Part shown: positions 49,662 to 58,748 of the stretch, one piece after another
Layout: each line of letters starts with the position of its first letter
How positions within the stretch are numbered: the stretch's first letter is position 1
From: Viridibacillus arenosi
GTDB taxonomy: Bacteria; Bacillota; Bacilli; Bacillales_A; Planococcaceae
Direction of reading: 5' to 3'
Assembly (NCBI RefSeq): GCF_001955655.1
Contig: NZ_MSPW01000006.1
Location: forward strand, 175,322 to 239,321
DNA: 64,000 bases
Translations under genes and position numbers: made by a program
The notes under the pieces: model-generated
The model's input: the letters and a program-made list of their open reading frames with translations, nothing else
What the model was told of the DNA's origin: nothing
The model's database searches: none

Positions 49662-49880
49662 ATGAAAACTTGGGTATTAAATGAGTTTCTCTATTTTCCT
49701 GAAGACAAATCGGAATATCTTCCAGCAGCAATTGAATTAGCAATTATTTTAGTTCTATGTGTCGCTGTGTTTTTTACTGTTAAAAAAATGGCCAAAAAAC
49801 AAGAGCTTAAAACAAAAATGCTAGAGGAAGAAATTCTTCAAAATCGTCAACAAGATGCAAAACAAAACCAGTCGAATTAG
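49662..49880 (+). CDS. Small single-pass membrane protein
   Basis: A 72-residue protein, not recognised. A short N-terminal segment is followed by one hydrophobic helix (AIELAIILVLCVAVFF, about residues 24-40) and a highly charged, Gln-rich cytoplasmic tail with coiled-coil character (KKQELKTKMLEEEILQNRQQ). It starts after TTGGAGTG, 18 bases after ppiB, and ends in its own terminator, so it is likely in the ppiB transcript. Confidence 0.7.
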   Translation: MKTWVLNEFLYFPEDKSEYLPAAIELAIILVLCVAVFFTVKKMAKKQELKTKMLEEEILQNRQQDAKQNQSN

Positions 49881-49896
49881 ATTCGACTGGTTTTTC
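49866..49896. terminator. Terminator between the small membrane gene and patB
   Basis: AACCAGTCGAAT / ATTCGACTGGTT with a three-base loop and T run; the left arm is inside the coding end of the small gene. Confidence 0.9.
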
Positions 49897-49901
49897 TTTG
49901 C

Positions 49902-51080
49902 TTATTTAAATGCTTTTATAAATCTTTCAATGCCGTCCTGTACAGTTGCTTTTGAACAGGCTACATTCATACGAACGAATCCGAGACCTGATTCCCCGTA
50001 TTTAGAACCTGGATCTAAAGCGAGTTTCCCAGTATGTAACAAGCGTTCCATCACTTCTTCTTCTTCTTCTAAACCAGTTCCACGGTAGTCAATCCATAAT
50101 AAGTATGTACCCTGAGGTTTTACAATTTTAATGCCAGGAACAGCAGCAGGAATCTGCTCAATAACAAGGTCCATATTAGCTGACACATATGACAATAACT
50201 CAGTTAACCATTCTTCACCTTCAGTATATACGGCTCTCATTGCATCAATAGCAAAAATGTTAGGTCCCATTTGACCATGCGAAGCAGCATTTTGTAAAAG
50301 TTTATCACGCATAGAATCGTCAGTAACAATCATCATAGCTACTTGTACACCTGCTAAGTTAAATGTTTTCGTTGGTGCCATACAAGTAATAACACGAGCA
50401 GCCTCTTCACCAGCAATTTTTGCGAGAGGGATATGCTTTTTACCATCAAGTATTAAGTCTGCGTGAATTTCATCTGATAAAATCAGTACATCGTGTTTTG
50501 CACAAATTCGAAGCATTTCACGTAAATCGTCCTCACTCCAGACGATTCCCCCTGGATTGTGTGGGTTACATAAAATGAATAACTTCACTGCTTCTTTTGC
50601 TGCACTTTTTTCAAACGCTTCAAAGTTTAGTGAATAATGACCATCTTTTTCTACCATTACACACTCTTCCATCTCACGTTTTAACGCAATCGGAACATTA
50701 GTGAATGGAGGATAAACAGGCGGGGTGATTAAAATCTTGTCTTTTGGCTTTGTATAAGCTTCAACAATAGATGCAATGGCAGGGACAACACCACTATGAT
50801 AGAGAACCCAATCCTTTTCGATTGTCCAATTATGGCGCTTTTCAACCCAATTGACGAACGTTGCTGTTGTTGCATTATCTGCAACTGCATAACCTAGCAC
50901 AGGGTGTTCTAAACGCTCACGGATGGCTTTAGTTACTACTTCAGGAGCAGCAAAATCCATATCTGCAATCCACATTGGTAAGATATCTGATGTATCTTCA
51001 ATTTGGTAAATTGCCTTCATCATATCCCATTTTACTGAGTTTGTATCTCGTCTATTAATCACTTGGTCAAATCTACTCAA
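49902..51080 (-). CDS. patB: PatB/MalY-family aminotransferase or C-S lyase
   Basis: A 392-residue PLP-dependent fold-type-I enzyme. The PLP Lys is residue 238 in CMAPTKTFNLAG, with the NPHNPGGIVW and SDEIHADLI blocks of the class-I/II aminotransferase family. PatB/MalY members act mainly as cystathionine beta-lyases, releasing homocysteine from cystathionine, and sometimes as aminotransferases. The start is TTG after AGAGGGA. It is divergent from yugE. Confidence 0.88.
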   Translation of the reverse strand: MSRFDQVINRRDTNSVKWDMMKAIYQIEDTSDILPMWIADMDFAAPEVVTKAIRERLEHPVLGYAVADNATTATFVNWVEKRHNWTIEKDWVLYHSGVVPAIASIVEAYTKPKDKILITPPVYPPFTNVPIALKREMEECVMVEKDGHYSLNFEAFEKSAAKEAVKLFILCNPHNPGGIVWSEDDLREMLRICAKHDVLILSDEIHADLILDGKKHIPLAKIAGEEAARVITCMAPTKTFNLAGVQVAMMIVTDDSMRDKLLQNAASHGQMGPNIFAIDAMRAVYTEGEEWLTELLSYVSANMDLVIEQIPAAVPGIKIVKPQGTYLLWIDYRGTGLEEEEEVMERLLHTGKLALDPGSKYGESGLGFVRMNVACSKATVQDGIERFIKAFK

Positions 51081-51155
51081 GTATATCCCTCTTTTCTTTT
51101 TTTATATCTATGTTATCATAACCATTAAAGATGAAAAGTAAATAGGTGAAAAAAT

Positions 51156-51416
51156 ATGGAGAATATTGCAATGAATAGAAAGGCTATACATATCCTTTCT
51201 GAGTGGGATCCTTTTGAAATGGGGAATTTCACATATGATACGGAAGCAGCCGATGTCGTAGCGGAATTACAGCATATTGATGATCCAACTGTGTTAGGTA
51301 AGAAAATTCAAGGAATTTACGAGCAGTCATTCGAAAGATGGATTCCTATAGAAGAATGTATCGGAATTTCATATAAGCTATTAGCCGTAAAATTTGAAGC
51401 CAAATGTATCGTATAA
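51156..51416 (+). CDS. yugE: DUF1871 family protein (YugE)
   Basis: An 86-residue helical, acidic protein of the DUF1871/YugE type, with the conserved ILSEWDPF motif near residue 13. Function unknown. The ATG at 51156 follows AGGTG; an internal ATG at 51171 gives a shorter version. It is divergent from patB, as in Bacillus subtilis, and closed by a terminator. Confidence 0.78.
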   Translation: MENIAMNRKAIHILSEWDPFEMGNFTYDTEAADVVAELQHIDDPTVLGKKIQGIYEQSFERWIPIEECIGISYKLLAVKFEAKCIV

Positions 51417-51419
51417 ATG

Positions 51420-51467
51420 AAAAAGCCTTATTGCTCGATGAAACTCGAGCAATAAGGCTTTTTTTAC
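51420..51467. terminator. Bidirectional terminator after yugE
   Basis: AAAAGCCTTATTGCTCG / CGAGCAATAAGGCTTTT stem between convergent genes. Confidence 0.92.
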
Positions 51468-51683
51468 TTAATGTAATTGTAAACCGTCCGTTAAGTTAGA
51501 CAATGGAACTTCTAATGCATTTGAAAGCTTGAAAATCGTCTCTTTTGAAGGAATATCTTCTCCAGATTCATAGCGCCCTAGTTTCCCTGCACTAACACAA
51601 ACTTGTAAAGATAATTCCTCGAGTGAAATATTACGTTCACCACGAAGTTGGCGAAGCTGAGTATGAAAATCTTGAATCATCAT
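51468..51683 (-). CDS. XRE-family HTH regulator
   Basis: A 71-residue protein that is almost entirely one Cro/C1-type helix-turn-helix: LRQLRGERNISLEELS, then SAGKLGRYESGEDIPS, then ETIFKLSNALEVPLSNL. It has no sensor domain, so it is a small stand-alone DNA-binding protein. The ATG pair at 51683/51680 follows AAAGGAGTG. Targets unknown. Confidence 0.85.
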   Translation of the reverse strand: MMIQDFHTQLRQLRGERNISLEELSLQVCVSAGKLGRYESGEDIPSKETIFKLSNALEVPLSNLTDGLQLH

Positions 51684-51785
51684 AATAAATAAAGCACTCC
51701 TTTCAAATCGTCTACAATAATAATAATTAAATTATATCACGGCTTGAGTGAAGAAATTTCTAACTTAAGTGACAGAAAAATGACG

Positions 51786-53117
51786 TTATCTAAAGAACAC
51801 ACTTTGAATAAAGACGATAATAATTGCAATTGGAGCGACGAAACGAACAAGAATACGCCAAGTTTGGAAGATCCAATCTTTTGTGTTCAATTCAGCAGCA
51901 GCGTCTGCTTTCGAAATTTTATAACCTGAGAAAATAGCAACAAGTAGTGCACCTATTGGCATACCAATATTATTCGTAAGGAAATCAGCTGAATCAAAAA
52001 TCGATAGACCGAAAATTTTAATATCGGACAATGCACCAAAAGATAATGCACTAGGAATACCAACGATGAAAATCCCAAAGCCGCATAGCCATGAATATTG
52101 CTTACGTTTATCATATTTTGGACCCATCGCAGTTGCTACAACAATTTCTAACATAGCAATAGCAGATGTCACTGTTGCAAATAATAATAAGATAAAGAAA
52201 ATGATCATAAACACTGAACCAAAAGGAATTTGCTGGAACACAGCAGGTATAATAATAAAGACTAGCCCTGGACCTTGGTCAGGAGAGTAACCTAATGCAA
52301 ATACAGCAGGGAATATTACCAAACCAGCTAATAAAGAAATACCAATATTCATCCAAGCAACATTCATTGCAGAGCTACCTATTTTCGTTTCTTTTGATAA
52401 GTAAGAAGCATAAGTCAGCATAGCCGAAACCCCAACACTTAAGGAGAAGAATGCTTGTCCTAAAGCCATCAATAACGTTTTACCTGTGAAATATGACCAA
52501 TCAGGTACGAACATAAATTTAATGCCCTCAATTGCACCATCTAAAGTTAAAGAACGGATAACTAATACGATAAAGAAAATAAATAGTAATGGCATCATCC
52601 ATTTGCTTGCTTTTTCAATCCCGTTTTTTACTCCACCCTGTACAATCCAGACAGTGAGAAATAAGAATACAGCTTGGGCAATGACAACTTCCCAAGGATT
52701 TGATGTAATAGAGGCAAAAAGCTCACCATAATAATCTTCGCCACTACCAGATAATTGAAATGAAATTGCACGAACAATATAACTTAATATCCATCCACCA
52801 ACAACACTGTAGAAGGATAAGATAATAGCAGACAATATAAAACCTGCCCAACCAGTTAAAAACCAACGTGTACCTGGAGCTTGTTTTTTAAATGAGGAAA
52901 CAGCATCTGTTTGACCACGTCGTCCAATCATAAATTCAGCCACTAATATAGGCAGTCCAATAAATAATGTACATATAATAAATAGCAATATAAAGACACT
53001 ACCACCATTAGTACCAGCCATATACGGAAACTTCCAAATAGCCCCTAAACCAATGGCGCTACCAGCTGCCGCTAAAATAAATCCTATCTTTGACGCAAAT
53101 TGATCCCTATTTGACAC
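51786..53117 (-). CDS. Sodium-dependent neurotransmitter/amino-acid symporter (NSS family)
   Basis: A 443-residue LeuT-fold transporter with about eleven to twelve helices. The helix-1 substrate/sodium motif GSAIGLGAIWKFPYMAG and the second-helix FILLFIICTLFIGLPILVAE are clear. It probably imports an amino acid with Na+; the substrate is not predictable. It starts at GTG after AGGAGGACAT. It has no obvious partner gene. Confidence 0.9.
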   Translation of the reverse strand: MSNRDQFASKIGFILAAAGSAIGLGAIWKFPYMAGTNGGSVFILLFIICTLFIGLPILVAEFMIGRRGQTDAVSSFKKQAPGTRWFLTGWAGFILSAIILSFYSVVGGWILSYIVRAISFQLSGSGEDYYGELFASITSNPWEVVIAQAVFLFLTVWIVQGGVKNGIEKASKWMMPLLFIFFIVLVIRSLTLDGAIEGIKFMFVPDWSYFTGKTLLMALGQAFFSLSVGVSAMLTYASYLSKETKIGSSAMNVAWMNIGISLLAGLVIFPAVFALGYSPDQGPGLVFIIIPAVFQQIPFGSVFMIIFFILLLFATVTSAIAMLEIVVATAMGPKYDKRKQYSWLCGFGIFIVGIPSALSFGALSDIKIFGLSIFDSADFLTNNIGMPIGALLVAIFSGYKISKADAAAELNTKDWIFQTWRILVRFVAPIAIIIVFIQSVFFR

Positions 53118-53189
53118 TTTTTATGTCCTCCTTTTAGTAAGGATTGTTTTATTCTACCTCAATCAATTAGAAAAAAGTATAGGATTTTG

Positions 53190-53218
53190 TGAAACAAAAT
53201 TGAAACTTCTATCGTATC
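53190..53218 (+). promoter_or_regulatory. ECF-type promoter upstream of the broken sigma gene
   Basis: TGAAAC at 53190-53195 and CGTATC at 53213-53218, 17 bases apart, resemble promoters of the SigW/SigM/SigX class. It lies 33 bases before the ATG of a sigma-factor gene, suggesting it once recognised itself. Confidence 0.6.
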
Positions 53219-53250
53219 ACCAACAGAACAACAGAGAGCGAGGGGGGACA

Positions 53251-53846
53251 ATGCCAGTTAAGGAACTAATCGCCAAAGCTCAAAGTGAGGATTTAGAATC
53301 ATATAGCCTACTTATACAGCTTCATCATAGAACAGTTGAAAAGTTTACTTTTCAGTGTGGAGTTCATGTGCATGACATACCAGATGTCACTCAAGAAGTA
53401 TTTATAAAGCTTTACCGTTTTTTACACCAATTTAATCATGAGAGATTTACAACCTGCTATATAAAATTACCTTAAATGCAACGCGCGACTATTATCGCAA
53501 GGAAACGAGTGAAGTAGCGAAGGAACATAGATTGATACAAAACAGTTCAAAACATACATTTACACCTTCAGCTGAAGAATGAATTTTAGTCTTTGAGGAG
53601 GATCAAGAACTACCTCAAGCTATTTTGCAACTTGATGAATTCCGCCATCCTATTGTGCTCTATTACTTTCGTGAACTAACATACGAGCAAATAGCAGATG
53701 TATTAAATATATCGCTACCATCAGTTAAAACACGTCTTCTGATTGTTAGGAAGAAAGAAGACCAAATAGATTTACTTAATGTAAGTGAGTTCAGACTAAT
53801 CAAAGAAGAAAATGGTTGGCTTATCCCATTAAATCCAACAAAGTGA
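53251..53846 (+). pseudogene. Frameshifted ECF-like sigma factor
   Basis: Degenerate sigma-70-family gene. The first part (53251-53475) reads as sigma region 2, with DIPDVTQEVFIKLYRFLHQF. After 53456 one base appears to be missing from a Trp codon: the next frame continues sensibly as LYKITLNATRDYYRK. That frame meets an in-frame TGA at 53580, then continues as region 4 (HPIVLYYFRELTYEQIADVL, then SLPSVKTRLL) to 53846. One frameshift and one nonsense codon make a full protein impossible without repair. A good ribosome-binding site (GAGGGGGG) and ECF-type promoter remain. No anti-sigma gene is next to it. Sequencing error cannot be excluded for the frameshift alone. Confidence 0.82.
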
Positions 53847-53850
53847 TTTT

Positions 53851-53879
53851 TTGCCCGTACTATACCACTATGTTATAAT
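53851..53879 (+). promoter_or_regulatory. Predicted yugI promoter
   Basis: TTGCCC at 53851-53856 and TATAAT at 53874-53879, spacer 17; 49 bases before the yugI ATG. Confidence 0.6.
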
Positions 53880-53927
53880 TTAACATGAATATAGTGTATA
53901 TATAGCTACAGAAGGTAGGAAGGGCTT

Positions 53928-54308
53928 ATGGCAGACAAATATGTAGTAGGAGATGTGTTAACTGGTAAGATAACAGGAATACAACCCTATGGTGCTTTCG
54001 TTGCTCTTGACGAAGATACCCAAGGACTTGTGCATATTTCTGAAATTACGTACGGCTTCGTAAAAAACATTGCAGATCTTTTATCGGTTGGTCAGGAAGT
54101 ACAAGTAAAGGTACTTGAAATCGATGAAAATGCGAGCAAAATCAGCTTATCTATTCGTGCACTGCAGGAACGCCCCCCGATGAAACGTAAAGAAAACGCG
54201 CCAAGAAAATCTTTACAAGCGCGTGTTGACGAAAAAGATGCAGTTGGTTTCAATTCATTAAAAGAAAAGTTACAAGATTGGATCGATCAATCAGGTATAA
54301 AAGGTTAA
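53928..54308 (+). CDS. yugI: S1 RNA-binding protein (general stress protein 13)
   Basis: A 126-residue protein with one S1 domain at about residues 5-75 (GDVLTGKITGIQPYGAFVAL, then GLVHISEI) and a short basic tail. In Bacillus subtilis the YugI/GSP13 type is a general stress protein associated with ribosomes. It is a single gene with its own promoter and a strong terminator. Confidence 0.9.
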   Translation: MADKYVVGDVLTGKITGIQPYGAFVALDEDTQGLVHISEITYGFVKNIADLLSVGQEVQVKVLEIDENASKISLSIRALQERPPMKRKENAPRKSLQARVDEKDAVGFNSLKEKLQDWIDQSGIKG

Positions 54309-54309
54309 T

Positions 54310-54345
54310 AAAAAGAGGGTTCACATTAATGTGAACCCTCTTTTT
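54310..54345. terminator. Bidirectional terminator between yugI and the roc regulator
   Basis: AAAAAGAGGGTTCACATT pairs with AATGTGAACCCTCTTTTT; a perfect 18-base inverted repeat between convergent genes. Confidence 0.93.
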
Positions 54346-55651
54346 ATTTCTTCATTTTTCGAATACGGTATTGCAAATTTTGTCTGCTCATCCCAAGTGC
54401 ATTAGCTGTTTTCGTGATATTTCCTTCATACATATTCAATGCTTTTTGCAAATAATATTCTTCTGCCTCACGTAAATACTCATCAAGCGGTAATAGTTCC
54501 TTCGTATTTTGTACAACAAAATAGGATGCATCGTGTGATGAGTCCCGCAATGCTTGCACCTTCCATTTGAAATGGAGTGGCAGCATTTCAAATGTTATCA
54601 ATTCCTCTGTCGTTACCATTGAGACAATTTCCTCAAGCAGAATTTCTAATTCCTTTAAATTACCCGGCCAATCATATAGATGGAAAAGTTCATTTACTTC
54701 ACTAGACAAGTCTTGAATATTAGAACCGAAACGTTGACGATGACGTTTCAGAAAGTTCTCTATAAATGGTTTAATATCTTCTCTTCTTGAATGTAATGGT
54801 GGCACATTAATCGTGACGGATGCGAAAAAATAATAGAGTTCTTTTAACAGTTGGCCAGAAGCAATTAAATCTATTGGATCTCCACCAATACTAGCGATAA
54901 ACATATGGTTTTTCATATGGTTCTCTTCTAATAATTGTAATAACTTCTCCTGTAACGTTAAAGACAAAAATTCAATACGTTCGCAGAATATCGTGCAATT
55001 TTGAAGTGAGTTTGTACTTTCATATAGTTTTTCTAAAATGGCTGAATCTGAACGCTGACAGAATATCGTGATGAAATGTTGATTTACAGGATCTAAATTA
55101 TGATGGATGCCTTCAGCAATTAAGTCTTTACCAGTACCAGATTCCCCGATTAAAAGTACTGGGAGTCTTGCTGTTGCAGCTTTTTCAGCTGTTTGAATAA
55201 CTGCCTTCATAGGTGGAGAAACAGCGGTAATACTTGAAAAAGTAATTGGTTCACCATAACGTCTTAGTGGTTGGTAAACGAGCTTTTCAAGTGTAGTAAT
55301 ATCACGAGCGAACTCAATAGCCCCAATTAGTGCATCATTTTCAAAAACGGGAAATGTATCATTAATTGTCGTAATTTCCTGACCATTATGATTCCAATAG
55401 GTTTGTTTTACATTGAGTACTTTTTCGCCAGTTTGTAGAACTTGAAGTAATGTACTTTCTTCTTGCTCAAATTGAAAGAGTTCTAAAATAGAACGATCTA
55501 TAACATCCTTTAAATTCAAACCCTCAATATCTTTCATTTTATCGTTATAAATAACCGTTTGCCCTTGGGCATTTACTGCATGAATGCCAACAGAAGCATG
55601 TTCTGTAGCGTGGCGGTAAAAGGGGGTTAAATCGTTGTCAATTGGTTTCAT
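54344..55651 (-). CDS. Degenerate sigma-54-type activator (PAS, AAA+, Fis HTH), RocR-like
   Basis: A 435-residue regulator: a PAS-like sensor (about residues 10-120), an AAA+ domain with intact Walker A GESGTGKD (169-176), arginine-finger-like HSRRED (287-292) and WPGNLKELE, and a C-terminal Fis-type HTH (403-433). Between Walker A and the EKLLQLLEE helix the protein is about 25 residues shorter than usual. The GAFTGA loop that contacts sigma-54 is absent, and the Walker B region reads TIFCERIEFL instead of the LFLDE type. It cannot work like RocR with sigma-54; TyrR, which also lacks GAFTGA and acts with sigma-70, is a better model. It is divergent from rocA, so it probably controls arginine/ornithine catabolism. 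Confidence 0.85.
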   Translation of the reverse strand: MKPIDNDLTPFYRHATEHASVGIHAVNAQGQTVIYNDKMKDIEGLNLKDVIDRSILELFQFEQEESTLLQVLQTGEKVLNVKQTYWNHNGQEITTINDTFPVFENDALIGAIEFARDITTLEKLVYQPLRRYGEPITFSSITAVSPPMKAVIQTAEKAATARLPVLLIGESGTGKDLIAEGIHHNLDPVNQHFITIFCQRSDSAILEKLYESTNSLQNCTIFCERIEFLSLTLQEKLLQLLEENHMKNHMFIASIGGDPIDLIASGQLLKELYYFFASVTINVPPLHSRREDIKPFIENFLKRHRQRFGSNIQDLSSEVNELFHLYDWPGNLKELEILLEEIVSMVTTEELITFEMLPLHFKWKVQALRDSSHDASYFVVQNTKELLPLDEYLREAEEYYLQKALNMYEGNITKTANALGMSRQNLQYRIRKMKK

Positions 55652-55748
55652 ATTTTATCACCTTGAAATTTTTTTATAATTTTAAATATTTTTTACTTGA
55701 AAAACGCAATAATCTTTTGCATTATTATAAGTGTAAACAATTTATAAA

Positions 55749-55765
55749 TGCAAATATTTTTTGCA
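55749..55765. promoter_or_regulatory. Palindromic operator candidate upstream of rocA
   Basis: TGCAAATATTTTTTGCA is a perfect TGCAAA-N5-TTTGCA inverted repeat, nested inside a wider TAAGTG (55728) / CACTTA (55764) pair. It lies 17 bases before the rocA ribosome-binding site. A further AATAAT/ATTATT pair lies at 55708-55726. These are plausible sites for the divergent regulator. No -24/-12 promoter is seen. Confidence 0.5.
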
Positions 55766-55790
55766 CTTACATCACAAAGGAGGATTACAA

Positions 55791-57335
55791 ATGATTCCGT
55801 ACAAACATGAACCATTTACAGATTTCTCTAAAGAAGAGAACAACACAGCATATTTAGAGGCTTTAAAAAAGGTGGAAGGATATCTTGGGGAAGAATATCC
55901 GTTAATCATCGGTGGAGAACGTATTACAACGAATGATCAAATCATTTCATATAATCCAGCAAATAAAGAAGAAGTTATCGGCTCAGTTTCAAAGGCTAAC
56001 AAAGAATTAGCTGAGAAAGCGATGCAAGTAGCAGATGAAACTTTTCATACATGGAAGAAAGTAAAACCTGAAATTCGTGCAGATGTATTATTCAAAGCAG
56101 CAGCGATTATTCGTCGCCGTAAGCATGAGATTTCTGCGCTATTAACAAAAGAAGCAGGTAAGCCTTGGAATGAGGCTGATGCTGATACAGCGGAAGCAAT
56201 TGACTTCTTAGAATATTACGGTCGACAAATGTTACGTTTAAAAGACGGTCAACCAGTTGAAAGTCGTCCAGGTGAATTCAACCGTTATGACTATATTCCA
56301 TTAGGCGTTGGAGTAGTAATTTCGCCTTGGAACTTCCCGTTCGCAATTATGGCAGGTACAACAGTAGCTGCTGTAGTAACAGGAAATACAGTACTTTTAA
56401 AACCAGCATCTACGACGCCAGTAGTTGCTTATAAATTCGTAGAAATTCTTGAAGAAGCTGGATTACCAGCAGGCGTTGTTAACTATATTCCGGGCTCAGG
56501 GGCAGAGGTAGGAGACTATTTAGTAGATCATCCGAAAACACGCTTCATTAGTTTTACTGGTTCACGTGATGTGGGCTTACGTATCAACGAACGCGCTTCA
56601 AAATTAAATGAAGGTCAAATTTGGCTGAAACGTGTAATCGCTGAAATGGGCGGTAAAGATACTATTGTAGTTGATAAAGAAGCAGATTTAGAACTTGCTG
56701 CACAATCAATCGTAAAATCAGCATTTGGGTTTAGCGGTCAAAAATGTTCAGCATGTTCAAGAGCTGTCATTGTAGAAGATGTTTACGATGAAGTAGTAGC
56801 TCGTGTCGAAGAATTGACAAAAGGCTTATCAGTTGGGGACCCAACTGACTTATCAAATTTCACTGGACCAGTAATCGATGCTGCTGCATTCAAAAAAATT
56901 ACTAGCTACATTGAAATTGGTAAAGAAGAAGGCCGAATTGTTGCAGGAGGCACTGCAGATGATTCAAAAGGATTCTTCGTAAATCCAACAGTAATCGTTG
57001 ATGTGACTCCAGAAGCACGTGTGATGAAGGAAGAAATATTTGGACCAGTAGTAGCTATTGCAAAAGCTAAAGATTTCGATGAAGCATTAGCTATTGCAAA
57101 TAATACTGAATATGGTTTAACAGGTGCAGTTATTACAAAAAATCGTATGAATCAAGAAAAAGCGCGCGAAGATTTCCATGTAGGTAATTTATACTTCAAC
57201 CGTGGGTGCACAGGAGCAATCGTAGGTTACCAACCATTCGGAGGCTTTAACATGTCCGGAACAGATTCTAAAGCAGGCGGTCCAGACTATTTACAATTGC
57301 ATATGCAAGCAAAAACAACTTCAGAGACGCTTTAA
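55791..57335 (+). CDS. rocA: 1-pyrroline-5-carboxylate dehydrogenase
   Basis: A 514-residue aldehyde-dehydrogenase-family enzyme that oxidises glutamate-5-semialdehyde (from proline or ornithine) to glutamate with NAD+. The catalytic Cys is near residue 319 in [12 protein letters not shown]; the general-base Glu is in IAEMGGKD; the N-terminal KHEPFTDFS start is typical of the Bacillus RocA group. The ATG at 55791 follows AAAGGAGG; an upstream in-frame ATG at 55761 lacks one. It works with rocD and the glutamate dehydrogenase downstream. Confidence 0.96.
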   Translation: MIPYKHEPFTDFSKEENNTAYLEALKKVEGYLGEEYPLIIGGERITTNDQIISYNPANKEEVIGSVSKANKELAEKAMQVADETFHTWKKVKPEIRADVLFKAAAIIRRRKHEISALLTKEAGKPWNEADADTAEAIDFLEYYGRQMLRLKDGQPVESRPGEFNRYDYIPLGVGVVISPWNFPFAIMAGTTVAAVVTGNTVLLKPASTTPVVAYKFVEILEEAGLPAGVVNYIPGSGAEVGDYLVDHPKTRFISFTGSRDVGLRINERASKLNEGQIWLKRVIAEMGGKDTIVVDKEADLELAAQSIVKSAFGFSGQKCSACSRAVIVEDVYDEVVARVEELTKGLSVGDPTDLSNFTGPVIDAAAFKKITSYIEIGKEEGRIVAGGTADDSKGFFVNPTVIVDVTPEARVMKEEIFGPVVAIAKAKDFDEALAIANNTEYGLTGAVITKNRMNQEKAREDFHVGNLYFNRGCTGAIVGYQPFGGFNMSGTDSKAGGPDYLQLHMQAKTTSETL

Positions 57336-57378
57336 TCAGTCTGTATCAAAAATGATTTAATGAGAAAAAACAAAAAGG

Positions 57379-57400
57379 CAGACTATATTGCATATGTCTG
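57379..57400. promoter_or_regulatory. Inverted repeat in the rocA-rocD gap
   Basis: CAGAC (57379-57383) and GTCTG (57396-57400) flank a symmetric ATA-TTGC-ATAT centre. No T run follows, so it is more likely an operator or leader hairpin than a terminator. Confidence 0.35.
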
Positions 57401-57431
57401 TCTTCTATAAAGAAAATAGTGGACGTTAGAA

Positions 57432-57445
57432 AGCTTGCGTTTACA
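57432..57445 (-). promoter_or_regulatory. cre-like site upstream of rocD
   Basis: The minus strand reads TGTAAACGCAAGCT, agreeing with the CcpA consensus TGWAANCGNTWNCA except at two positions. It sits just before the rocD ribosome-binding site, where a bound repressor could block transcription. Carbon repression of amino-acid catabolism is expected, but the match is imperfect. Confidence 0.35.
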
Positions 57446-57462
57446 TTTTAGGGGGAAATATA

Positions 57463-58656
57463 ATGACAAAGACACATGAGATTATTAAGCAAACAGAAAC
57501 ATTTGGTGCACCAAACTATTTACCACTGCCAATCGTTATTTCAGAAGCAGAGGGAGTATGGGTAAAGGATCCAGAAGGAAATAAATTTATGGATATGCTT
57601 TCAGCTTATTCTGCTGTAAACCAAGGACATCGCCATCCAAAAATCATTCAAGCATTAAAAGATCAAGCAGACCGTGTGACATTAACGTCTCGTGCTTTCC
57701 ATAGTGATCAACTTGGACCATGGTATGAGTTAGTTTGTGAAGTAACTGGAAAAGAAATGGCACTACCTATGAATACAGGTGCTGAAGCTGTAGAAACTGC
57801 ATTTAAAGCAGCAAGACGTTGGGCTTACGATGTAAAAGGTGTAGCAGAGGGTCAAGCAGAAATCATAGCATGTAATGGGAACTTCCATGGCCGTACAATG
57901 ACTGCGGTATCTCTGTCTTCAGAAGCAGAGTATAAAAGAGGTTTCGGACCAATGTTACCTGGTATTAAATTAGTAGATTACGGTGATTTAGATGCTCTAA
58001 AAGCAGCTATTACACCAAATACTGCTGCGTTTTTAGTTGAACCGATTCAAGGAGAAGCGGGTATTGTTATTCCACCAGCGGGTTATTTAAAAGCAGCACG
58101 AGATTTATGTCGTGAAAATAACGTATTATTTATCGCTGATGAAATCCAAGCAGGTTTAGCTCGTACAGGGAAAATGTTTGCATGTGAATGGGAAGATGTA
58201 AATCCTGACATGTACATTTTAGGTAAAGCTTTAGGTGGGGGAGTTTTCCCGATTTCATGTGTTGTCGCTAGTAAAGAGATTTTAGGTGTCTACAATCCAG
58301 GATCGCACGGATCGACTTTTGGCGGTAATCCAATTGCATGTGCAGTTTCAATTGCAGCATTAAATGTGCTAAAAGAAGAAAAGCTTGCTGAACGTTCATT
58401 AGAGCTAGGAAATTATTTCATGGATGAGCTGAAGAAAATTGATAATGATGCGGTAAAAGAAGTGAGAGGTCGAGGTTTATTCATTGGAATGGAGTTAAAT
58501 GAATTAGCACGTCCATACTGTGAGAAGTTGATGACACTAGGTTTATTATGCAAAGAGACACATGATACAGTGATTCGTTTTGCACCACCACTAATTATTT
58601 CTAAAGAAGAATTAGATTGGGCAATTGAAAAAATCAAAAAAGTCTTTACAAAATAA
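57463..58656 (+). CDS. rocD: Ornithine aminotransferase
   Basis: A 397-residue class-III PLP aminotransferase that moves the delta-amino group of ornithine to 2-oxoglutarate, giving glutamate semialdehyde for RocA and glutamate. The PLP Lys is near residue 255 in [22 protein letters not shown] and HGSTFGGNP blocks are present. It starts after TAGGGGGAAA. Adjacent rocA and glutamate dehydrogenase complete the route to 2-oxoglutarate. Confidence 0.95.
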   Translation: MTKTHEIIKQTETFGAPNYLPLPIVISEAEGVWVKDPEGNKFMDMLSAYSAVNQGHRHPKIIQALKDQADRVTLTSRAFHSDQLGPWYELVCEVTGKEMALPMNTGAEAVETAFKAARRWAYDVKGVAEGQAEIIACNGNFHGRTMTAVSLSSEAEYKRGFGPMLPGIKLVDYGDLDALKAAITPNTAAFLVEPIQGEAGIVIPPAGYLKAARDLCRENNVLFIADEIQAGLARTGKMFACEWEDVNPDMYILGKALGGGVFPISCVVASKEILGVYNPGSHGSTFGGNPIACAVSIAALNVLKEEKLAERSLELGNYFMDELKKIDNDAVKEVRGRGLFIGMELNELARPYCEKLMTLGLLCKETHDTVIRFAPPLIISKEELDWAIEKIKKVFTK

Positions 58657-58748
58657 ACTGAAATATATCCCACAATCTCTGGAACTATGTTACAATGTTT
58701 GCGATATACAGTAAAAAAACATTACGAATAAAGAGGCGAGAAAATCAA

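Noticed and set aside
57377..57391. Sigma-54-like -24/-12 sequence (GGCAG then TTGC) before rocD
   Set aside because: Spacing between the GG and GC elements is 11 bases instead of 10, and the -24 block matches poorly.
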